Source of the DNA: ZC4RG30 sp963726085
Lineage (GTDB): Bacteria; Pseudomonadota; Gammaproteobacteria; Steroidobacterales; Steroidobacteraceae
Length of the DNA stretch: 64,000 nt
Assembly (NCBI GenBank): GCA_963726085.1
Contig: CAVSAR010000005.1
Coordinates: forward strand, 119,219 to 183,218
Reading direction: 5' to 3'
The notes below the pieces were generated by a model. The model made no database searches. It saw nothing but the letters and a program-made list of their open reading frames with translations, and was not told where the DNA came from. Below, one piece after another: positions 26,506-35,344 of this stretch (within the stretch, counting starts at the first letter, position 1; every line of letters begins with the position of its first letter). Position numbers and translations under genes: made by a program.

Positions 26506-26901
26506 ATGAACTTTTGCAAGTCAGGGCTGCTCGCTGTCTTAGCCAGCCTTCCAGTGGCGGCATACTCCCACCATACCTACGCGATGTTCGACGGCTCCAG
26601 GACGCTAACCGTCAACGGCACGATCGCGAAACTGGAGTGGAAGAATCCACACGTATTCGTATGGATGTACGTCCCGAGCAAGGACCATCCGGGAAAGTAC
26701 GATCTTTGGGCACTGGAGAATGGCTCCCCAACGGTGCTGGAAGCCCACGGATGGAGCAAGGACGTGCTCAAGGCCGGGGACAAGATCACGGTGGAGTACT
26801 GGCCGCTGCGCAGCGGGGAGATCGGCGGCCACTGGGAAAAAGGCAAGCTGGCCGACGGACGAGTCCTTCAGGGCGCCAGCGACCTGGGCCGAAAACGATG
26901 A
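26506..26901 (+). CDS. DUF6152-family exported protein
   Basis: 131 residues from ATG 26506, with a signal peptide (GLLAVLASLPVAAYSHH) and the family's hallmarks: HHTYAMFDGSRTLTVNGTIA, KLEWKNPHVFVWMYV, and a C-terminal beta-rich part with GDKITVEYWPLRSG. DUF6152 proteins are small periplasmic beta proteins of unknown function, often encoded with lipid- or steroid-related exported proteins. Its stop overlaps the next start (ATGA), so the two are coupled. Confidence 0.85.
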   Translation: MNFCKSGLLAVLASLPVAAYSHHTYAMFDGSRTLTVNGTIAKLEWKNPHVFVWMYVPSKDHPGKYDLWALENGSPTVLEAHGWSKDVLKAGDKITVEYWPLRSGEIGGHWEKGKLADGRVLQGASDLGRKR

Positions 26902-27749
26902 CCCTTGCACGCTGCCTGGCTGCTGCCGTTTTGACGTCGCTGACCATCAGCGCCTGTGGCAAAGTTTCCACCCCTGCACCGGCACAGCCCGGCATGACTT
27001 ACGAATCGCTGCCAGCCTTGCCGCAACTTGCCGGGTACTGGTATCCACTGACACCCCCGTTCGTGCTGCCACCTACGCAGGCGGCGCCCGCGGATACCAA
27101 AGTGCAGGGCCCGGCGCCGTCGCTGGTCGACACCGCCTGCACCAAGGGCGCGCCCAAGGAAGTCCGCCCGGAAACTATCGCGCGTTGTCGGGCATTTATC
27201 GAACAGGCCCTGGCGCATCCCGGCGATCGCGGCTACTGCGCGAAGCAGAAATTCAACGGTCGTCCACCCACTTTAGCCGGTGGCAGTATCGAAATCCTGT
27301 TCACGCCCGGGCAGGTGACCCTGTCGACGGCAATAGGCCTGGTCCGACGCATCTACCTGCGAACGGACCTGCCTGCCGACGCATTGCAGTCCTCCACCAC
27401 CGGCATCTCCCTTGGTCGATGGGACGGCACAACGTTGGTAGTGGAGACGACCGGCCTGGACCCTTCAGCGCCATTCATTCCGGGCGCAGGAGTCGGTGCC
27501 AACGCCCGGGTACTGGAGCGCATATCGCTGCAGGATCCCGACACGCTGCAGATCGAATCCACCTTGACTGCACCGGACGCGTTGACGGCGCCAGTGGTCA
27601 TGCGACAGCAGTACCATCGAGCCAAGGACCACATCTATACGGAATTCGATATCTGCAACGATGCGGATCGCTCGTTCGACCGCAACACCGGCCAGGAGCG
27701 TTTCGACAGCACGCCGCCTGCCGACTTGCCGCCGCCGCCCTCGGGCTGA
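26898..27749 (+). CDS. lipoprotein of unknown function coupled to DUF6152
   Basis: 283 residues from ATG 26898. The N-terminus is a lipoprotein signal (RCLAAAVLTSLTISACGK, lipobox ISAC). The body contains SLGRWDGTTLVVETTGLDPS, a motif common in exported proteins found beside DUF6152 genes, and a Pro-rich end (FDSTPPADLPPPPSG). It probably acts in the periplasm with the preceding gene product. No enzyme motif is recognised. Confidence 0.8.
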   Translation: MTLARCLAAAVLTSLTISACGKVSTPAPAQPGMTYESLPALPQLAGYWYPLTPPFVLPPTQAAPADTKVQGPAPSLVDTACTKGAPKEVRPETIARCRAFIEQALAHPGDRGYCAKQKFNGRPPTLAGGSIEILFTPGQVTLSTAIGLVRRIYLRTDLPADALQSSTTGISLGRWDGTTLVVETTGLDPSAPFIPGAGVGANARVLERISLQDPDTLQIESTLTAPDALTAPVVMRQQYHRAKDHIYTEFDICNDADRSFDRNTGQERFDSTPPADLPPPPSG

Positions 27750-27856
27750 CGCGTAGCCTCTGACCTCCTCGAAACCGGCACCGACTGGCGAGCGCCTCAA
27801 CCCCAGGCCGGCTCGGAATCGTCACTCAGTAGCTCTAAGGAGACCCTGGCCTGGGA

Positions 27857-27921
27857 CGCCGATAGCTGATGAAGATGCCTGGCAGGCTCTTTTGCGTGGC
27901 CTTCTGGTCACTTGCGGGCAT
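27857..27921 (-). pseudogene. truncated 5' end of a further TIR-PD40 gene (fossil copy)
   Basis: The ATG at 27921 lies 14 bases inside the end of the preceding gene, exactly the overlap seen between intact TIR-PD40 copies. The next codons read MPASDQKATQKSLPGIFISY then RR, nearly identical to the start of copy K. Similarity stops at 27857. This is the remnant of a lost fourth member of this operon. Confidence 0.85.
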
Positions 27922-30184
27922 CGGGGTTCCAGTTCTGTAGCAGCGTGATGGGTGGCGTTGCGCTAGATTCGGGCAACTCGGTATTGATCAGGAAACGCCC
28001 GTCCGGCGCGATGTCGTACTGCCGGCCCTGTGTGTGATCGACGCCGCCCTCGGCGACATGGGTCTGGAACAGCTTTGTTGGCGCTCCAGGCTCAAATGCG
28101 GATCCGGTGATCGTGAACGGCGCCGACATCATCTCGCCCGCCGGATTGATGTAGTAGAGCTCCTTGCCGTCAGGCCGCCAGACCGGGAAAACCCCGCCGC
28201 CCGTGGACACCTGCCACTGGCCTGTGGCCGCGTCAGAACCTGCTTTTTCGCCGGCCCCAGGCGAAGCAAATGGCCGCACGTAGACTTCGTCCCGCCCCGA
28301 CGCGTTGGACGCGTACGCCACCCATCGTCCGTCTGGCGAGAACTGGGCCCACACTTCGCCGGCGGGAGTCCTGAGGAACGGGAACGGCTTGCGATCACCC
28401 GTCATCGGCAGCACCCAAATGTCGGTGCCGGTATGTGCGTCGACGCTGAAATACATCAGGAAGCGTCCGTCCGCCGACCAGCTGCTGGGATACTTGATTT
28501 GATCGGACTGCAGAAGCAGCTGGTCCGTTCCTTCGCCACTGGCAAGCTTCTGGTACAGGTCGGCGCCGCCTAATCGAGTCGACGTGAATACGATCCGCGT
28601 ACCGTCGGGAGACCAGATCGGGAAACCGTCCGCAGCTGCGTCGAAAGTCATGCGGCTTGCACGCGCTCCATCCAGCAGCCAGATGTCTGCATTGCCCTGC
28701 GCGCGGCGCGACACCATCACGCGGTGGCCGTCAGGTGAAACGCGCGGCGCACGCAGCGTTTCATCGGGGTCGCCGATCATGCCGCGCACCGCTCCCGACC
28801 GGTCCACCCACGTCAGTTGCAATTGGCGGGCCGCGCCGTTGCGGTACGCGATAAGTCCCGTGGTCGAAACAGAAAACCTGGCTACTCCCTCCGCCAGTGT
28901 CAGGCGTTGGCCGGTGAGCACGGCCTTCTCCAGGTCCAGCCGCTGAGCCACGAGCGCATCCCCTCGCAACCACAGCATCCACCCGGAAGGAACATAGGCG
29001 ACGAGTCCAAGATCCGGAGAGAGCCGGACCGGCTGCCTGCCATTCAGCGCGCCCAGGTAGATCCCCGTGGACGTGCCGGCGAGCGACAGGTACAGGAACC
29101 GTTGGCCGTCGGGCAGGAAGAAGGGTGCGCGGTGGGCGCCGGACTGCGAGCTGGTCTTCGTCACGACTGAGAGTTCGCCGCCCGTAGACGCTACGCGCAC
29201 CAGGGGATCTGCCGGGCCGCGCGCACTCAGGATAGTGCCGTCCGCTCCCCACGATCCATCGCCAACATCACCCCCGACTCCTGCAAGGGTCTGGGGTTGA
29301 CCTCCACCGACGTCGAGTCGCTTCAGGCCACCTGGTGAAAAGAAGGCAATCGAGTGACTGTCGGGCGACCAGAAGGGCCCGCTGGCGCCCTCGGTACCCG
29401 ACAACGGCTGGGCAGTCGCCTCGCCGAGAGACCGCACCCACAATCGCTGCTTGCCATCGCCCTTGGCCACGAATGCAATCTGCCGCCCATCGGGCGAGAG
29501 CGCGAAATCGTTGGCCTGGTCTGTAGCCGGCGTGACGATATCCACGCGGGTTTCAGGGGGTGGCGACTGGCGCAGGTATTTCAGGGCTGGAACGGCCAGC
29601 GCGGCAGCGGCAATGATGGCGCCCGCGGCGAATGCGACCATCCATTTCAGTGGCTGTCCCGCAGGTGTCCCGACCCGGGCATTCGGGTCGAGGATCAGGC
29701 GCAATGCCGACACGAGACGGGTCGCGTCATTATGAAAATCCGGATCGGGACGAACTTCGATCGCCTGTCGATAGATCAGGGATATCAGCGATTCCGGCAG
29801 CTGGCCGCTACCGGGCATCGGTGCATGGCCGACCAGCACCGGCACCACCGGAACCCGGCGCGCGAGCGCCGCCTCGAGCTCGATACGCACGAAGTCATCT
29901 GGATTCTCCAGCCGCCGCTGGCCGGCATCATTGCGTGCATCCGTCCAGCGAGGACCAATGATGGCCAGCACCGCCGCGCAGCCACCCATTACCTCGTTGA
30001 GGTGCCCGCGAAAATCCTGCCCCAGCGGAATCGAGTCCACGTCCTTGAACACCCGCGCCTTGCCAAACTCGGACACCAGCCGGTCATAGATGCGACCAGT
30101 AGCGTCCGGGTTGTCACTGCGCCGATAGCTGATGAAGATGCCAGGCAGGTTCTTCTGCGTGGCCTTCTGATCACTTGCCGGCAT
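27908..30184 (-). CDS. TIR - TM - PD40 beta-propeller protein, copy K
   Basis: 758 residues from ATG 30184. TIR domain 14-125 (GIFISYRRSDNPDATGRIYD; KDVDSIPLGQDF; Glu102 in DDFVRIELEAAL is the candidate catalytic residue). Membrane helix at about 181-200 (WMVAFAAGAIIAAAALAVPA). The rest is a TolB/DPP-IV-like propeller with repeated PD40 motifs (ALSPDGRQIAFVA, FWSPDSHSIAFFS, RVSPDGHRVMVS, IWSPDGTRIVFTS, QFSPDGRWVAYAS). It ends in LLQNWNPDARK. The same propeller and ending are common C-terminal to serine/threonine kinases; here TIR replaces the kinase. The propeller is predicted to be periplasmic. Its start overlaps copy L by 14 bases. Confidence 0.9.
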   Translation of the reverse strand: MPASDQKATQKNLPGIFISYRRSDNPDATGRIYDRLVSEFGKARVFKDVDSIPLGQDFRGHLNEVMGGCAAVLAIIGPRWTDARNDAGQRRLENPDDFVRIELEAALARRVPVVPVLVGHAPMPGSGQLPESLISLIYRQAIEVRPDPDFHNDATRLVSALRLILDPNARVGTPAGQPLKWMVAFAAGAIIAAAALAVPALKYLRQSPPPETRVDIVTPATDQANDFALSPDGRQIAFVAKGDGKQRLWVRSLGEATAQPLSGTEGASGPFWSPDSHSIAFFSPGGLKRLDVGGGQPQTLAGVGGDVGDGSWGADGTILSARGPADPLVRVASTGGELSVVTKTSSQSGAHRAPFFLPDGQRFLYLSLAGTSTGIYLGALNGRQPVRLSPDLGLVAYVPSGWMLWLRGDALVAQRLDLEKAVLTGQRLTLAEGVARFSVSTTGLIAYRNGAARQLQLTWVDRSGAVRGMIGDPDETLRAPRVSPDGHRVMVSRRAQGNADIWLLDGARASRMTFDAAADGFPIWSPDGTRIVFTSTRLGGADLYQKLASGEGTDQLLLQSDQIKYPSSWSADGRFLMYFSVDAHTGTDIWVLPMTGDRKPFPFLRTPAGEVWAQFSPDGRWVAYASNASGRDEVYVRPFASPGAGEKAGSDAATGQWQVSTGGGVFPVWRPDGKELYYINPAGEMMSAPFTITGSAFEPGAPTKLFQTHVAEGGVDHTQGRQYDIAPDGRFLINTELPESSATPPITLLQNWNPDARK

Positions 30185-32477
30185 CGGGGTTCCAGTTTTG
30201 GACCAGAGTGATCGGCGCAATCGCCGTATCGAGTACCCGGTTGATCAGGAAGCGGCCATCGGCAGCCACGTCGTACTGCCTGCCCTGGGAGGAGTCGATG
30301 CCACCGCCCAGCACCTGCGACCGGAACAGCTCCACGGGTGCGCCGGGCAGGATGGTCGAGCCGGTGATCGTGATGGGCGCGGCCATCATCGTCCCGGAGG
30401 GGTCGAGGTAGAAGATCTCCTTGCCGTCGGCGCGCCACACCGGATGCACCCCCCCGGTCGTGGACACCTGCCACTGGCCAGCCGGTGCGGTGTCGGGCGT
30501 GGCGCTACCGGGCGGGCTGAATCGGCGTAAATAGATCTCGTCGCGCCCCGACTGGTTTGACTGATAGGCCACCCACTGCCCGTCCGGAGAGAACTGTCCC
30601 CAGACCTCCATGGAACTGGTCTTCAGGAATACGAACGGCTTGGGCTCCCCGCTCATCGGCAGCACCCACAGGTCCGCGCTGGTTGCCGGATCGAAGCTGA
30701 AAAACAGCAGGTACCGGCCGTCCCTTGACCAACTGCTGGGGAACTTGATCTGGCTCGATGCCAGCAGCAGTTGCTCACCCTGGCCGCCGTTGGTGAGTTT
30801 GCGATACAGGGTATTTACACCGCTGCCGGGCACCGTCGTGTACGCCAGCTGGCTGCCATCCGGCGACCACACGGGAAACTGGTTATCCGTACCTGTGAAA
30901 CTGACGCGCGACGCGCGCGCTTCGCTCTGTAGCCAGACATCCTGCTTGCCCTGACTGATGCGCGAGAACGCCACCTGTCGACCGTCGGGGGAAACGCGCG
31001 GTCCGTACAGCGTGGCGTCAGGTGCGCCAATGGTTCCCAGCACCGCGCCACTGCGATTGACCCAGGTCAACTGGCGCTGGCCGCCGCCGCCGGTGCGATA
31101 GGCGACCAGTCCCGTTGCCGAGGCCGTTGCCGCGCGCACACCAGTAGCCAGCGTCACCGTCTCGCCGATGAGCGCTGCCTTGCCTACGTCCAGCTTCTGC
31201 GCCACCAGTGCGCCCGCGCTCAACCGCAGCAACCAGCCGGTCGGCAGGCAGGCGACCGCCGTCGCGGCCGTGATCAGGCGCGTGGGGGTGCCCCCCTGCA
31301 GTGACGTCAGGTAAACACCCGGAGCCGAACCGGAGGCAGCCAGGAACAGGAAGTGCTGACCATCCGGCAGGAACATCGGCTGCCGGTGCGACACGGTCGA
31401 TGGGGTCAGCCTGGTGATTGCAACGGCGGCGCCGCCATTGGCCGACACCCGCATGATGGGTTCAGCCGGGCCCCCCACGAACACGATATCGCCATGCGCA
31501 TTCCACGCACCCTCGCCAAAACTACCCGCCGCAACGATGGCGCGTGGCTGGCCGCCATCCAGATCCACTCGCATCACCTCGCTATTGGCAAAGTACGCGA
31601 TCGAGCGGCTGTCGGGCGACCAGAACGGCGACGTTGCGCCCTCGGTCCCGGGCAGCGGCTGTGCAGCGCCCTTTGAAAGCGTCCGCAGCCAAAGTTGCGA
31701 ACTACCCTGCGACTTGGCGACATACACAATCTGCCGTCCGTCGGGTGACAGCGCAAAGGACTCGGGGTTGTCGGTGGTGGGGGTGACAATGTCGGTACGG
31801 ATCTCCGGCGGCGGGAGTTCGTGCAGATGCCGGGTCGCGGGAATGGACAGGCCGATGGCAGCTAGCGCCGCGACGGCGAACGCGGCCGGCCACACCCAAC
31901 GAACGCCCGGCCGTGTGAGCTGTGCCGCTGCGCCTTGCGCAGCCCCTGCGACGGGAGCCGACTCCTGCGGCGCATCCGGGTCGATGATGGCGCGCAATGC
32001 CTGCACCAACCGCGTGGCATCGTGGTGGAAGTCCGGATCCGGCCGCACTTCGATGGACTGGCGAAATGCCATCGAGGCCAGTGAGGCTGGCAGCTCCGTG
32101 GTACCGGGCATGGGCGCGTGGGCCACCAGCACCGGCACCACCGGGATATCCCGGGCCAGCGCCGCCTCCAGTTCTATGCGGACGAAATCATCCGCATCGT
32201 CCAGTCGCCGCTGGCCGGTGGCGTTGCGCGTATCGATCCATTTCTGGCCAATGATGGCCAGGACGGCCGCGCAACCGCCGACCACATCATTGAGATGTCC
32301 CCGGAAGTCCTGCCCCAGCGGTATCGAGTCCACGTCCTTGAATACGCGCGCCTTGCCAAACTCGGCCACCAGCCGGTCATAAATGCGACCGGTGGCGTCC
32401 GGGTTGTCGCTGCGTCGATAACTGATGAAGATGCCGGGTGGCTTCCTCGACTCCCCGGTTTTCTCACTTGGCGGCAT
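30171..32477 (-). CDS. TIR - TM - PD40 beta-propeller protein, copy L
   Basis: 768 residues, intact, from ATG 32477. TIR at 14-125 (GIFISYRRSDNPDATGRIYD, DSIPLGQDFRGHLNDVVGGC, Glu in DDFVRIELEAALARDIPVVP). A longer Ala/Gly linker precedes the membrane helix (WVWPAAFAVAALAAIGLSIP). PD40 propeller repeats (ALSPDGRQIVYVA, FWSPDSRSIAYFA, RVSPDGRQVAFSR, VWSPDGSQLAYTT, QFSPDGQWVAYQS) lead to LVQNWNPDAGK. Both ends overlap neighbouring copies by 14 bases, so the three genes must be transcribed together and translation is coupled. Confidence 0.9.
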   Translation of the reverse strand: MPPSEKTGESRKPPGIFISYRRSDNPDATGRIYDRLVAEFGKARVFKDVDSIPLGQDFRGHLNDVVGGCAAVLAIIGQKWIDTRNATGQRRLDDADDFVRIELEAALARDIPVVPVLVAHAPMPGTTELPASLASMAFRQSIEVRPDPDFHHDATRLVQALRAIIDPDAPQESAPVAGAAQGAAAQLTRPGVRWVWPAAFAVAALAAIGLSIPATRHLHELPPPEIRTDIVTPTTDNPESFALSPDGRQIVYVAKSQGSSQLWLRTLSKGAAQPLPGTEGATSPFWSPDSRSIAYFANSEVMRVDLDGGQPRAIVAAGSFGEGAWNAHGDIVFVGGPAEPIMRVSANGGAAVAITRLTPSTVSHRQPMFLPDGQHFLFLAASGSAPGVYLTSLQGGTPTRLITAATAVACLPTGWLLRLSAGALVAQKLDVGKAALIGETVTLATGVRAATASATGLVAYRTGGGGQRQLTWVNRSGAVLGTIGAPDATLYGPRVSPDGRQVAFSRISQGKQDVWLQSEARASRVSFTGTDNQFPVWSPDGSQLAYTTVPGSGVNTLYRKLTNGGQGEQLLLASSQIKFPSSWSRDGRYLLFFSFDPATSADLWVLPMSGEPKPFVFLKTSSMEVWGQFSPDGQWVAYQSNQSGRDEIYLRRFSPPGSATPDTAPAGQWQVSTTGGVHPVWRADGKEIFYLDPSGTMMAAPITITGSTILPGAPVELFRSQVLGGGIDSSQGRQYDVAADGRFLINRVLDTAIAPITLVQNWNPDAGK

Positions 32478-34774
32478 CTGGGTTCCAGTTCTGTATTAAC
32501 GTGATCGGTGGTGTCACCGTGTCCAGGACGCGATTGATCAGGAAACGTCCATTCGGCGCCACGTCGTACTGTCGACCTTGACCGCTATCGACGCCGCCGC
32601 CCCACGCATTCGTCTGGAAGAGTGCGACCGACTTGCCCGGTATGACGGTCGACCCGGCAACGGTGATCGGCGCCGCCATCATCGTACCTTCCGAATTCAG
32701 ATAGAACAGCTCCTTGCCGTCGGCGCGCCACATGGGTTCGATGCCACCCGCGGTGGACACCGGCCACTGATTCGCCTGCTCGGCCGCGCTGTCGACCGCA
32801 TCGCCGGGCACCACAAATCGGCGCACATAGATCTCGAATCGCCCGGACTCGTTCGACTCATAGGCCACCCATCGGCCGTCGGGGGAGAACTGGCCCCAGA
32901 TCTTAGTGAAGCTCGATTGCAGGAATGGAAACGACTTGCGCGTTCCGGTCGTCGGCAGGACCCAGAGGTCCGCGCCTGGACCTGGATCGAAACTGAAATA
33001 CAGCAGGTATCGCCCATCCGCGGACCAACTGGCAAGGTACTGTACCTTTTGAGACAGCAGCAACGATTCCTGCGTCTGCGCGCCGTTGACGGACTTTTGA
33101 TAAAAGCCGAGGCTCGTGACCCGCCCCTGACAGGAAGGCCAGCCGGCTGCCGTCGGGCGACCAGACCGGATACGTGCTGTTCCCACTTCCAAAGGTCATG
33201 CGCGTTGCGCGCGTGTCATCCTGCAGCCAGATGTCGGTCTTGCCCTGGGTCTCGCGGGAAAACGCGACCTGCCGTCCATCCGGAGACAGGCGTGGCGCAA
33301 GCAGCGATCCATCCGGCGGCCCAACTGTGCCCTGCACCGCTCCCGACCGGTCCACCCAAGTCAATTGGCGCTGCCCGTTTCCGCTCACCCGGTAAGCTAC
33401 GACCCCGGTCGCGGAAGCGGACACGCTTAACACGCCGTCGGCCAGTGACACTGGCTCACCGACCAACACGCTCCTGGCCACGTCAAGCCGCTGCGCCACC
33501 AGCGTGCCGCCCGCGCGTATCCACAGCAACCATCCGGATGGCAAGTACGCGATCGGGCTGGCGTCACTTGTCAGCCGAATCGCAGCTGTAAGCCGGACCG
33601 CAGCGCCTCCGTCCAGTGATCCCAGGTAGGTGCCACTTTCTGTCTGGGAGCGAACCATGAACACGAAGTGCCGCCCGTCGGGCAGGAACACGGGAGATTC
33701 ATTCCCCGCCGCGTTCTTGCCCAATAGGGGGAGCATCGTCGTCGCGCCGCCATTGGCGGAAATGCGGGAGAAAGGCGATACCGCACCCGAAGAGAATAGG
33801 ATGACGCCCTGCGCGTTCCAGGTCGCGCCCCTGCCTATAGAGACAGGCGCCAGGGTCTGCGGCGCACTGCCTCCCACATCAAGCCGCTCCAGACGCGCCA
33901 GGCACAAAGAACCCGATCGAGCGACTGTCGGGCGACCAGAAGGGGTGCGTGGCGCCCTCTGTGCCGGCAAGCGGCCGCGCCGTCGTGGTCGCCAAAGACC
34001 GCAGCCACAGGCGCGATGGCCCATCGCTCGCTGCCACAAACACGATCTGCCTGCCATCGGGTGAGAGCGCAATCGATGCCGGATCATCGGTAGGCGGGCG
34101 AGACGATGTCGACGCGCGTTTCTGGTGGCAGAACTTCGCGCAGATGCTTCAGCGTGGGAATCGCCATCACGGCGGCAGCGAGAATCGCCGTGGCGAATGC
34201 GATCATCCATCCCAAAGGCCGACCCGGGGTAGCTTTTGCACCAGATGAGGATTCCAGCTGCGGCGCATTTGGATCAAGCATCATCCGCAGCGCCACCACC
34301 AGCCGCGTCGCGTCATTGTGAAAATCCGGGTCCGGCCGCACTTCGATCGATTGACGAAATGCCATCGAGGCCAATGACGCTGGCAGCTGTGACGTTCCAG
34401 GCATCGGCGCGTGACCCACCAGCACCGGCACCACCGGGATATTGCGCGCCAGCGCAGCCTCCAGCTCAATCCTGACAAAGTCGTCCGGATCTTCCAGGCG
34501 CTTGTGCCCTGCCTCATTGCGGATGTCGGTCCAGCTGCGGACCAATGATCGCCAGCACTGCGGCGCAGCCCCCGACGATGTCGTTCAGATGCCCGCGAAA
34601 GTCCTGCCCCAGCGGGATCGAGTCCACGTCCTTGAACACCCGCGCCTTGCCGAACTCGGACACCAGCCGGTCATAGATACGCCCCACCGCATCCGGGGTA
34701 TCGCTACGCCGATAGCTGATGAAGATGCCGGGCAGATTCTTCTTCTTACTGCCTTTGGGCTCGCTTGCCGACAT
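32464..34774 (-). pseudogene. TIR - TM - PD40 beta-propeller protein, copy M (frameshifted)
   Basis: It starts at ATG 34774 (MSASEPKGSKKKNLPGIFIS). The TIR domain is interrupted at 34529-34543, where GTCCAGCTGCGGACC is one base longer than the aligned segment of copies K and L. The frame resumes with SWTDIRNEAGHKRLEDPDDF and then IPTLKHLREVLPPETRVDIV, and is lost again near 34090, 33905 and 33130. PD40 motifs persist across frames (FLPDGRHFVFM, RLSPDGRQVAFSR, QFSPDGRWVAYES) and it ends LIQNWNPDAAK. It is first in its operon, so decay here could reduce expression of the coupled copies L and K unless an internal promoter exists. Confidence 0.85.
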
Positions 34775-34798
34775 CCTTATTCCTGTTCTGGCGTTCAA

Positions 34799-34808
34799 GA
34801 TATATAAC
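34799..34808 (-). promoter_or_regulatory. candidate extended -10 upstream of TIR-PD40 copy M
   Basis: On the minus strand, TTTGGTGTTATATAT lies about 26 bases before the ATG and resembles an extended -10 (TG-n-TATATA). The block, including CACCCATAGCCTG further upstream, recurs at 41557-41590 ahead of copy N. Conservation in two leaders supports a regulatory role. I see no good -35. Confidence 0.4.
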
Positions 34809-34923
34809 ACCAAACAGGCGGCGGCAGGCTATGGGTGCCTGGCGGAAGTGATAGCTGCCCGCTGGCACCCTGCAAACTGCTGGCTGGCTACCCCACCCTG
34901 ACCACGACCCCGTGCCAGCTAAG

Positions 34924-35276
34924 TCAAAAGGCGCGGTTGTAGGCCAGCGTGTCCAGCGGTCCCACGTCTATCGTGTACCAAGGGGTATCAGGTGCTCCAG
35001 GCACGCCTGCTGGTCGTGTTCACTTAGGTGCACATGCTCATACCTGACCATGGCGGCCCTGCGAGCAGGTACGCCAAACAAACGCAGAACCTCGGCGTAC
35101 CCCGCCACGTCTACCTGCAGCAGATCGATGTGGGCACTGCCCACCGCCGCGAATAGCGAGTCGAATGGCATGCACTGCACAGCCTCGATATCAATCAAGT
35201 AATCCAGGTCAGACGCTGGATCGCTGGTCCCGAGATTTACCAGCAAGCCGGCCTTCACGGGCGAAATCCTGTGCAC
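34924..35276 (-). pseudogene. 3' fragment of an FkbM-family methyltransferase gene, copy 1
   Basis: It contains DIEAVQCMPFDSLFAAVGSA, HIDLLQVDVAGYAEVLRLFG and RYEHVHLSEHDQQACLEHLI, the C-terminal half of an FkbM SAM-dependent methyltransferase. The last residues (IDVGPLDTLAYNRAF) are in another frame after a one-base loss near 34977. The first half (the SAM-binding VGANDG region) is absent. It matches the fuller copy at 43273-44081, including about 35 bases past the stop. Confidence 0.75.
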
Positions 35277-35344
35277 TGTTGGTCGCCTCCCTGACGACCC
35301 CCAAAGCTTTACCTCAAGCCCGGATCTTGGCCGGCGAATACCGC

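Noticed and set aside
26514..26897. Upstream in-frame extension of the DUF6152-coupled lipoprotein
   Set aside because: It overlaps the whole DUF6152 gene; the internal ATG at 26898 begins a proper lipoprotein signal and gives an ATGA overlap.
27800..27856. Inverted CCAGGCC/GGCCTGG pair as a terminator for the lipoprotein gene
   Set aside because: The loop would be about 40 bases and there is no T-run.
29354..30211. 285-codon plus-strand frame opposite TIR-PD40 copy K
   Set aside because: Antisense to the TIR coding region and repeated opposite other copies; not a gene.
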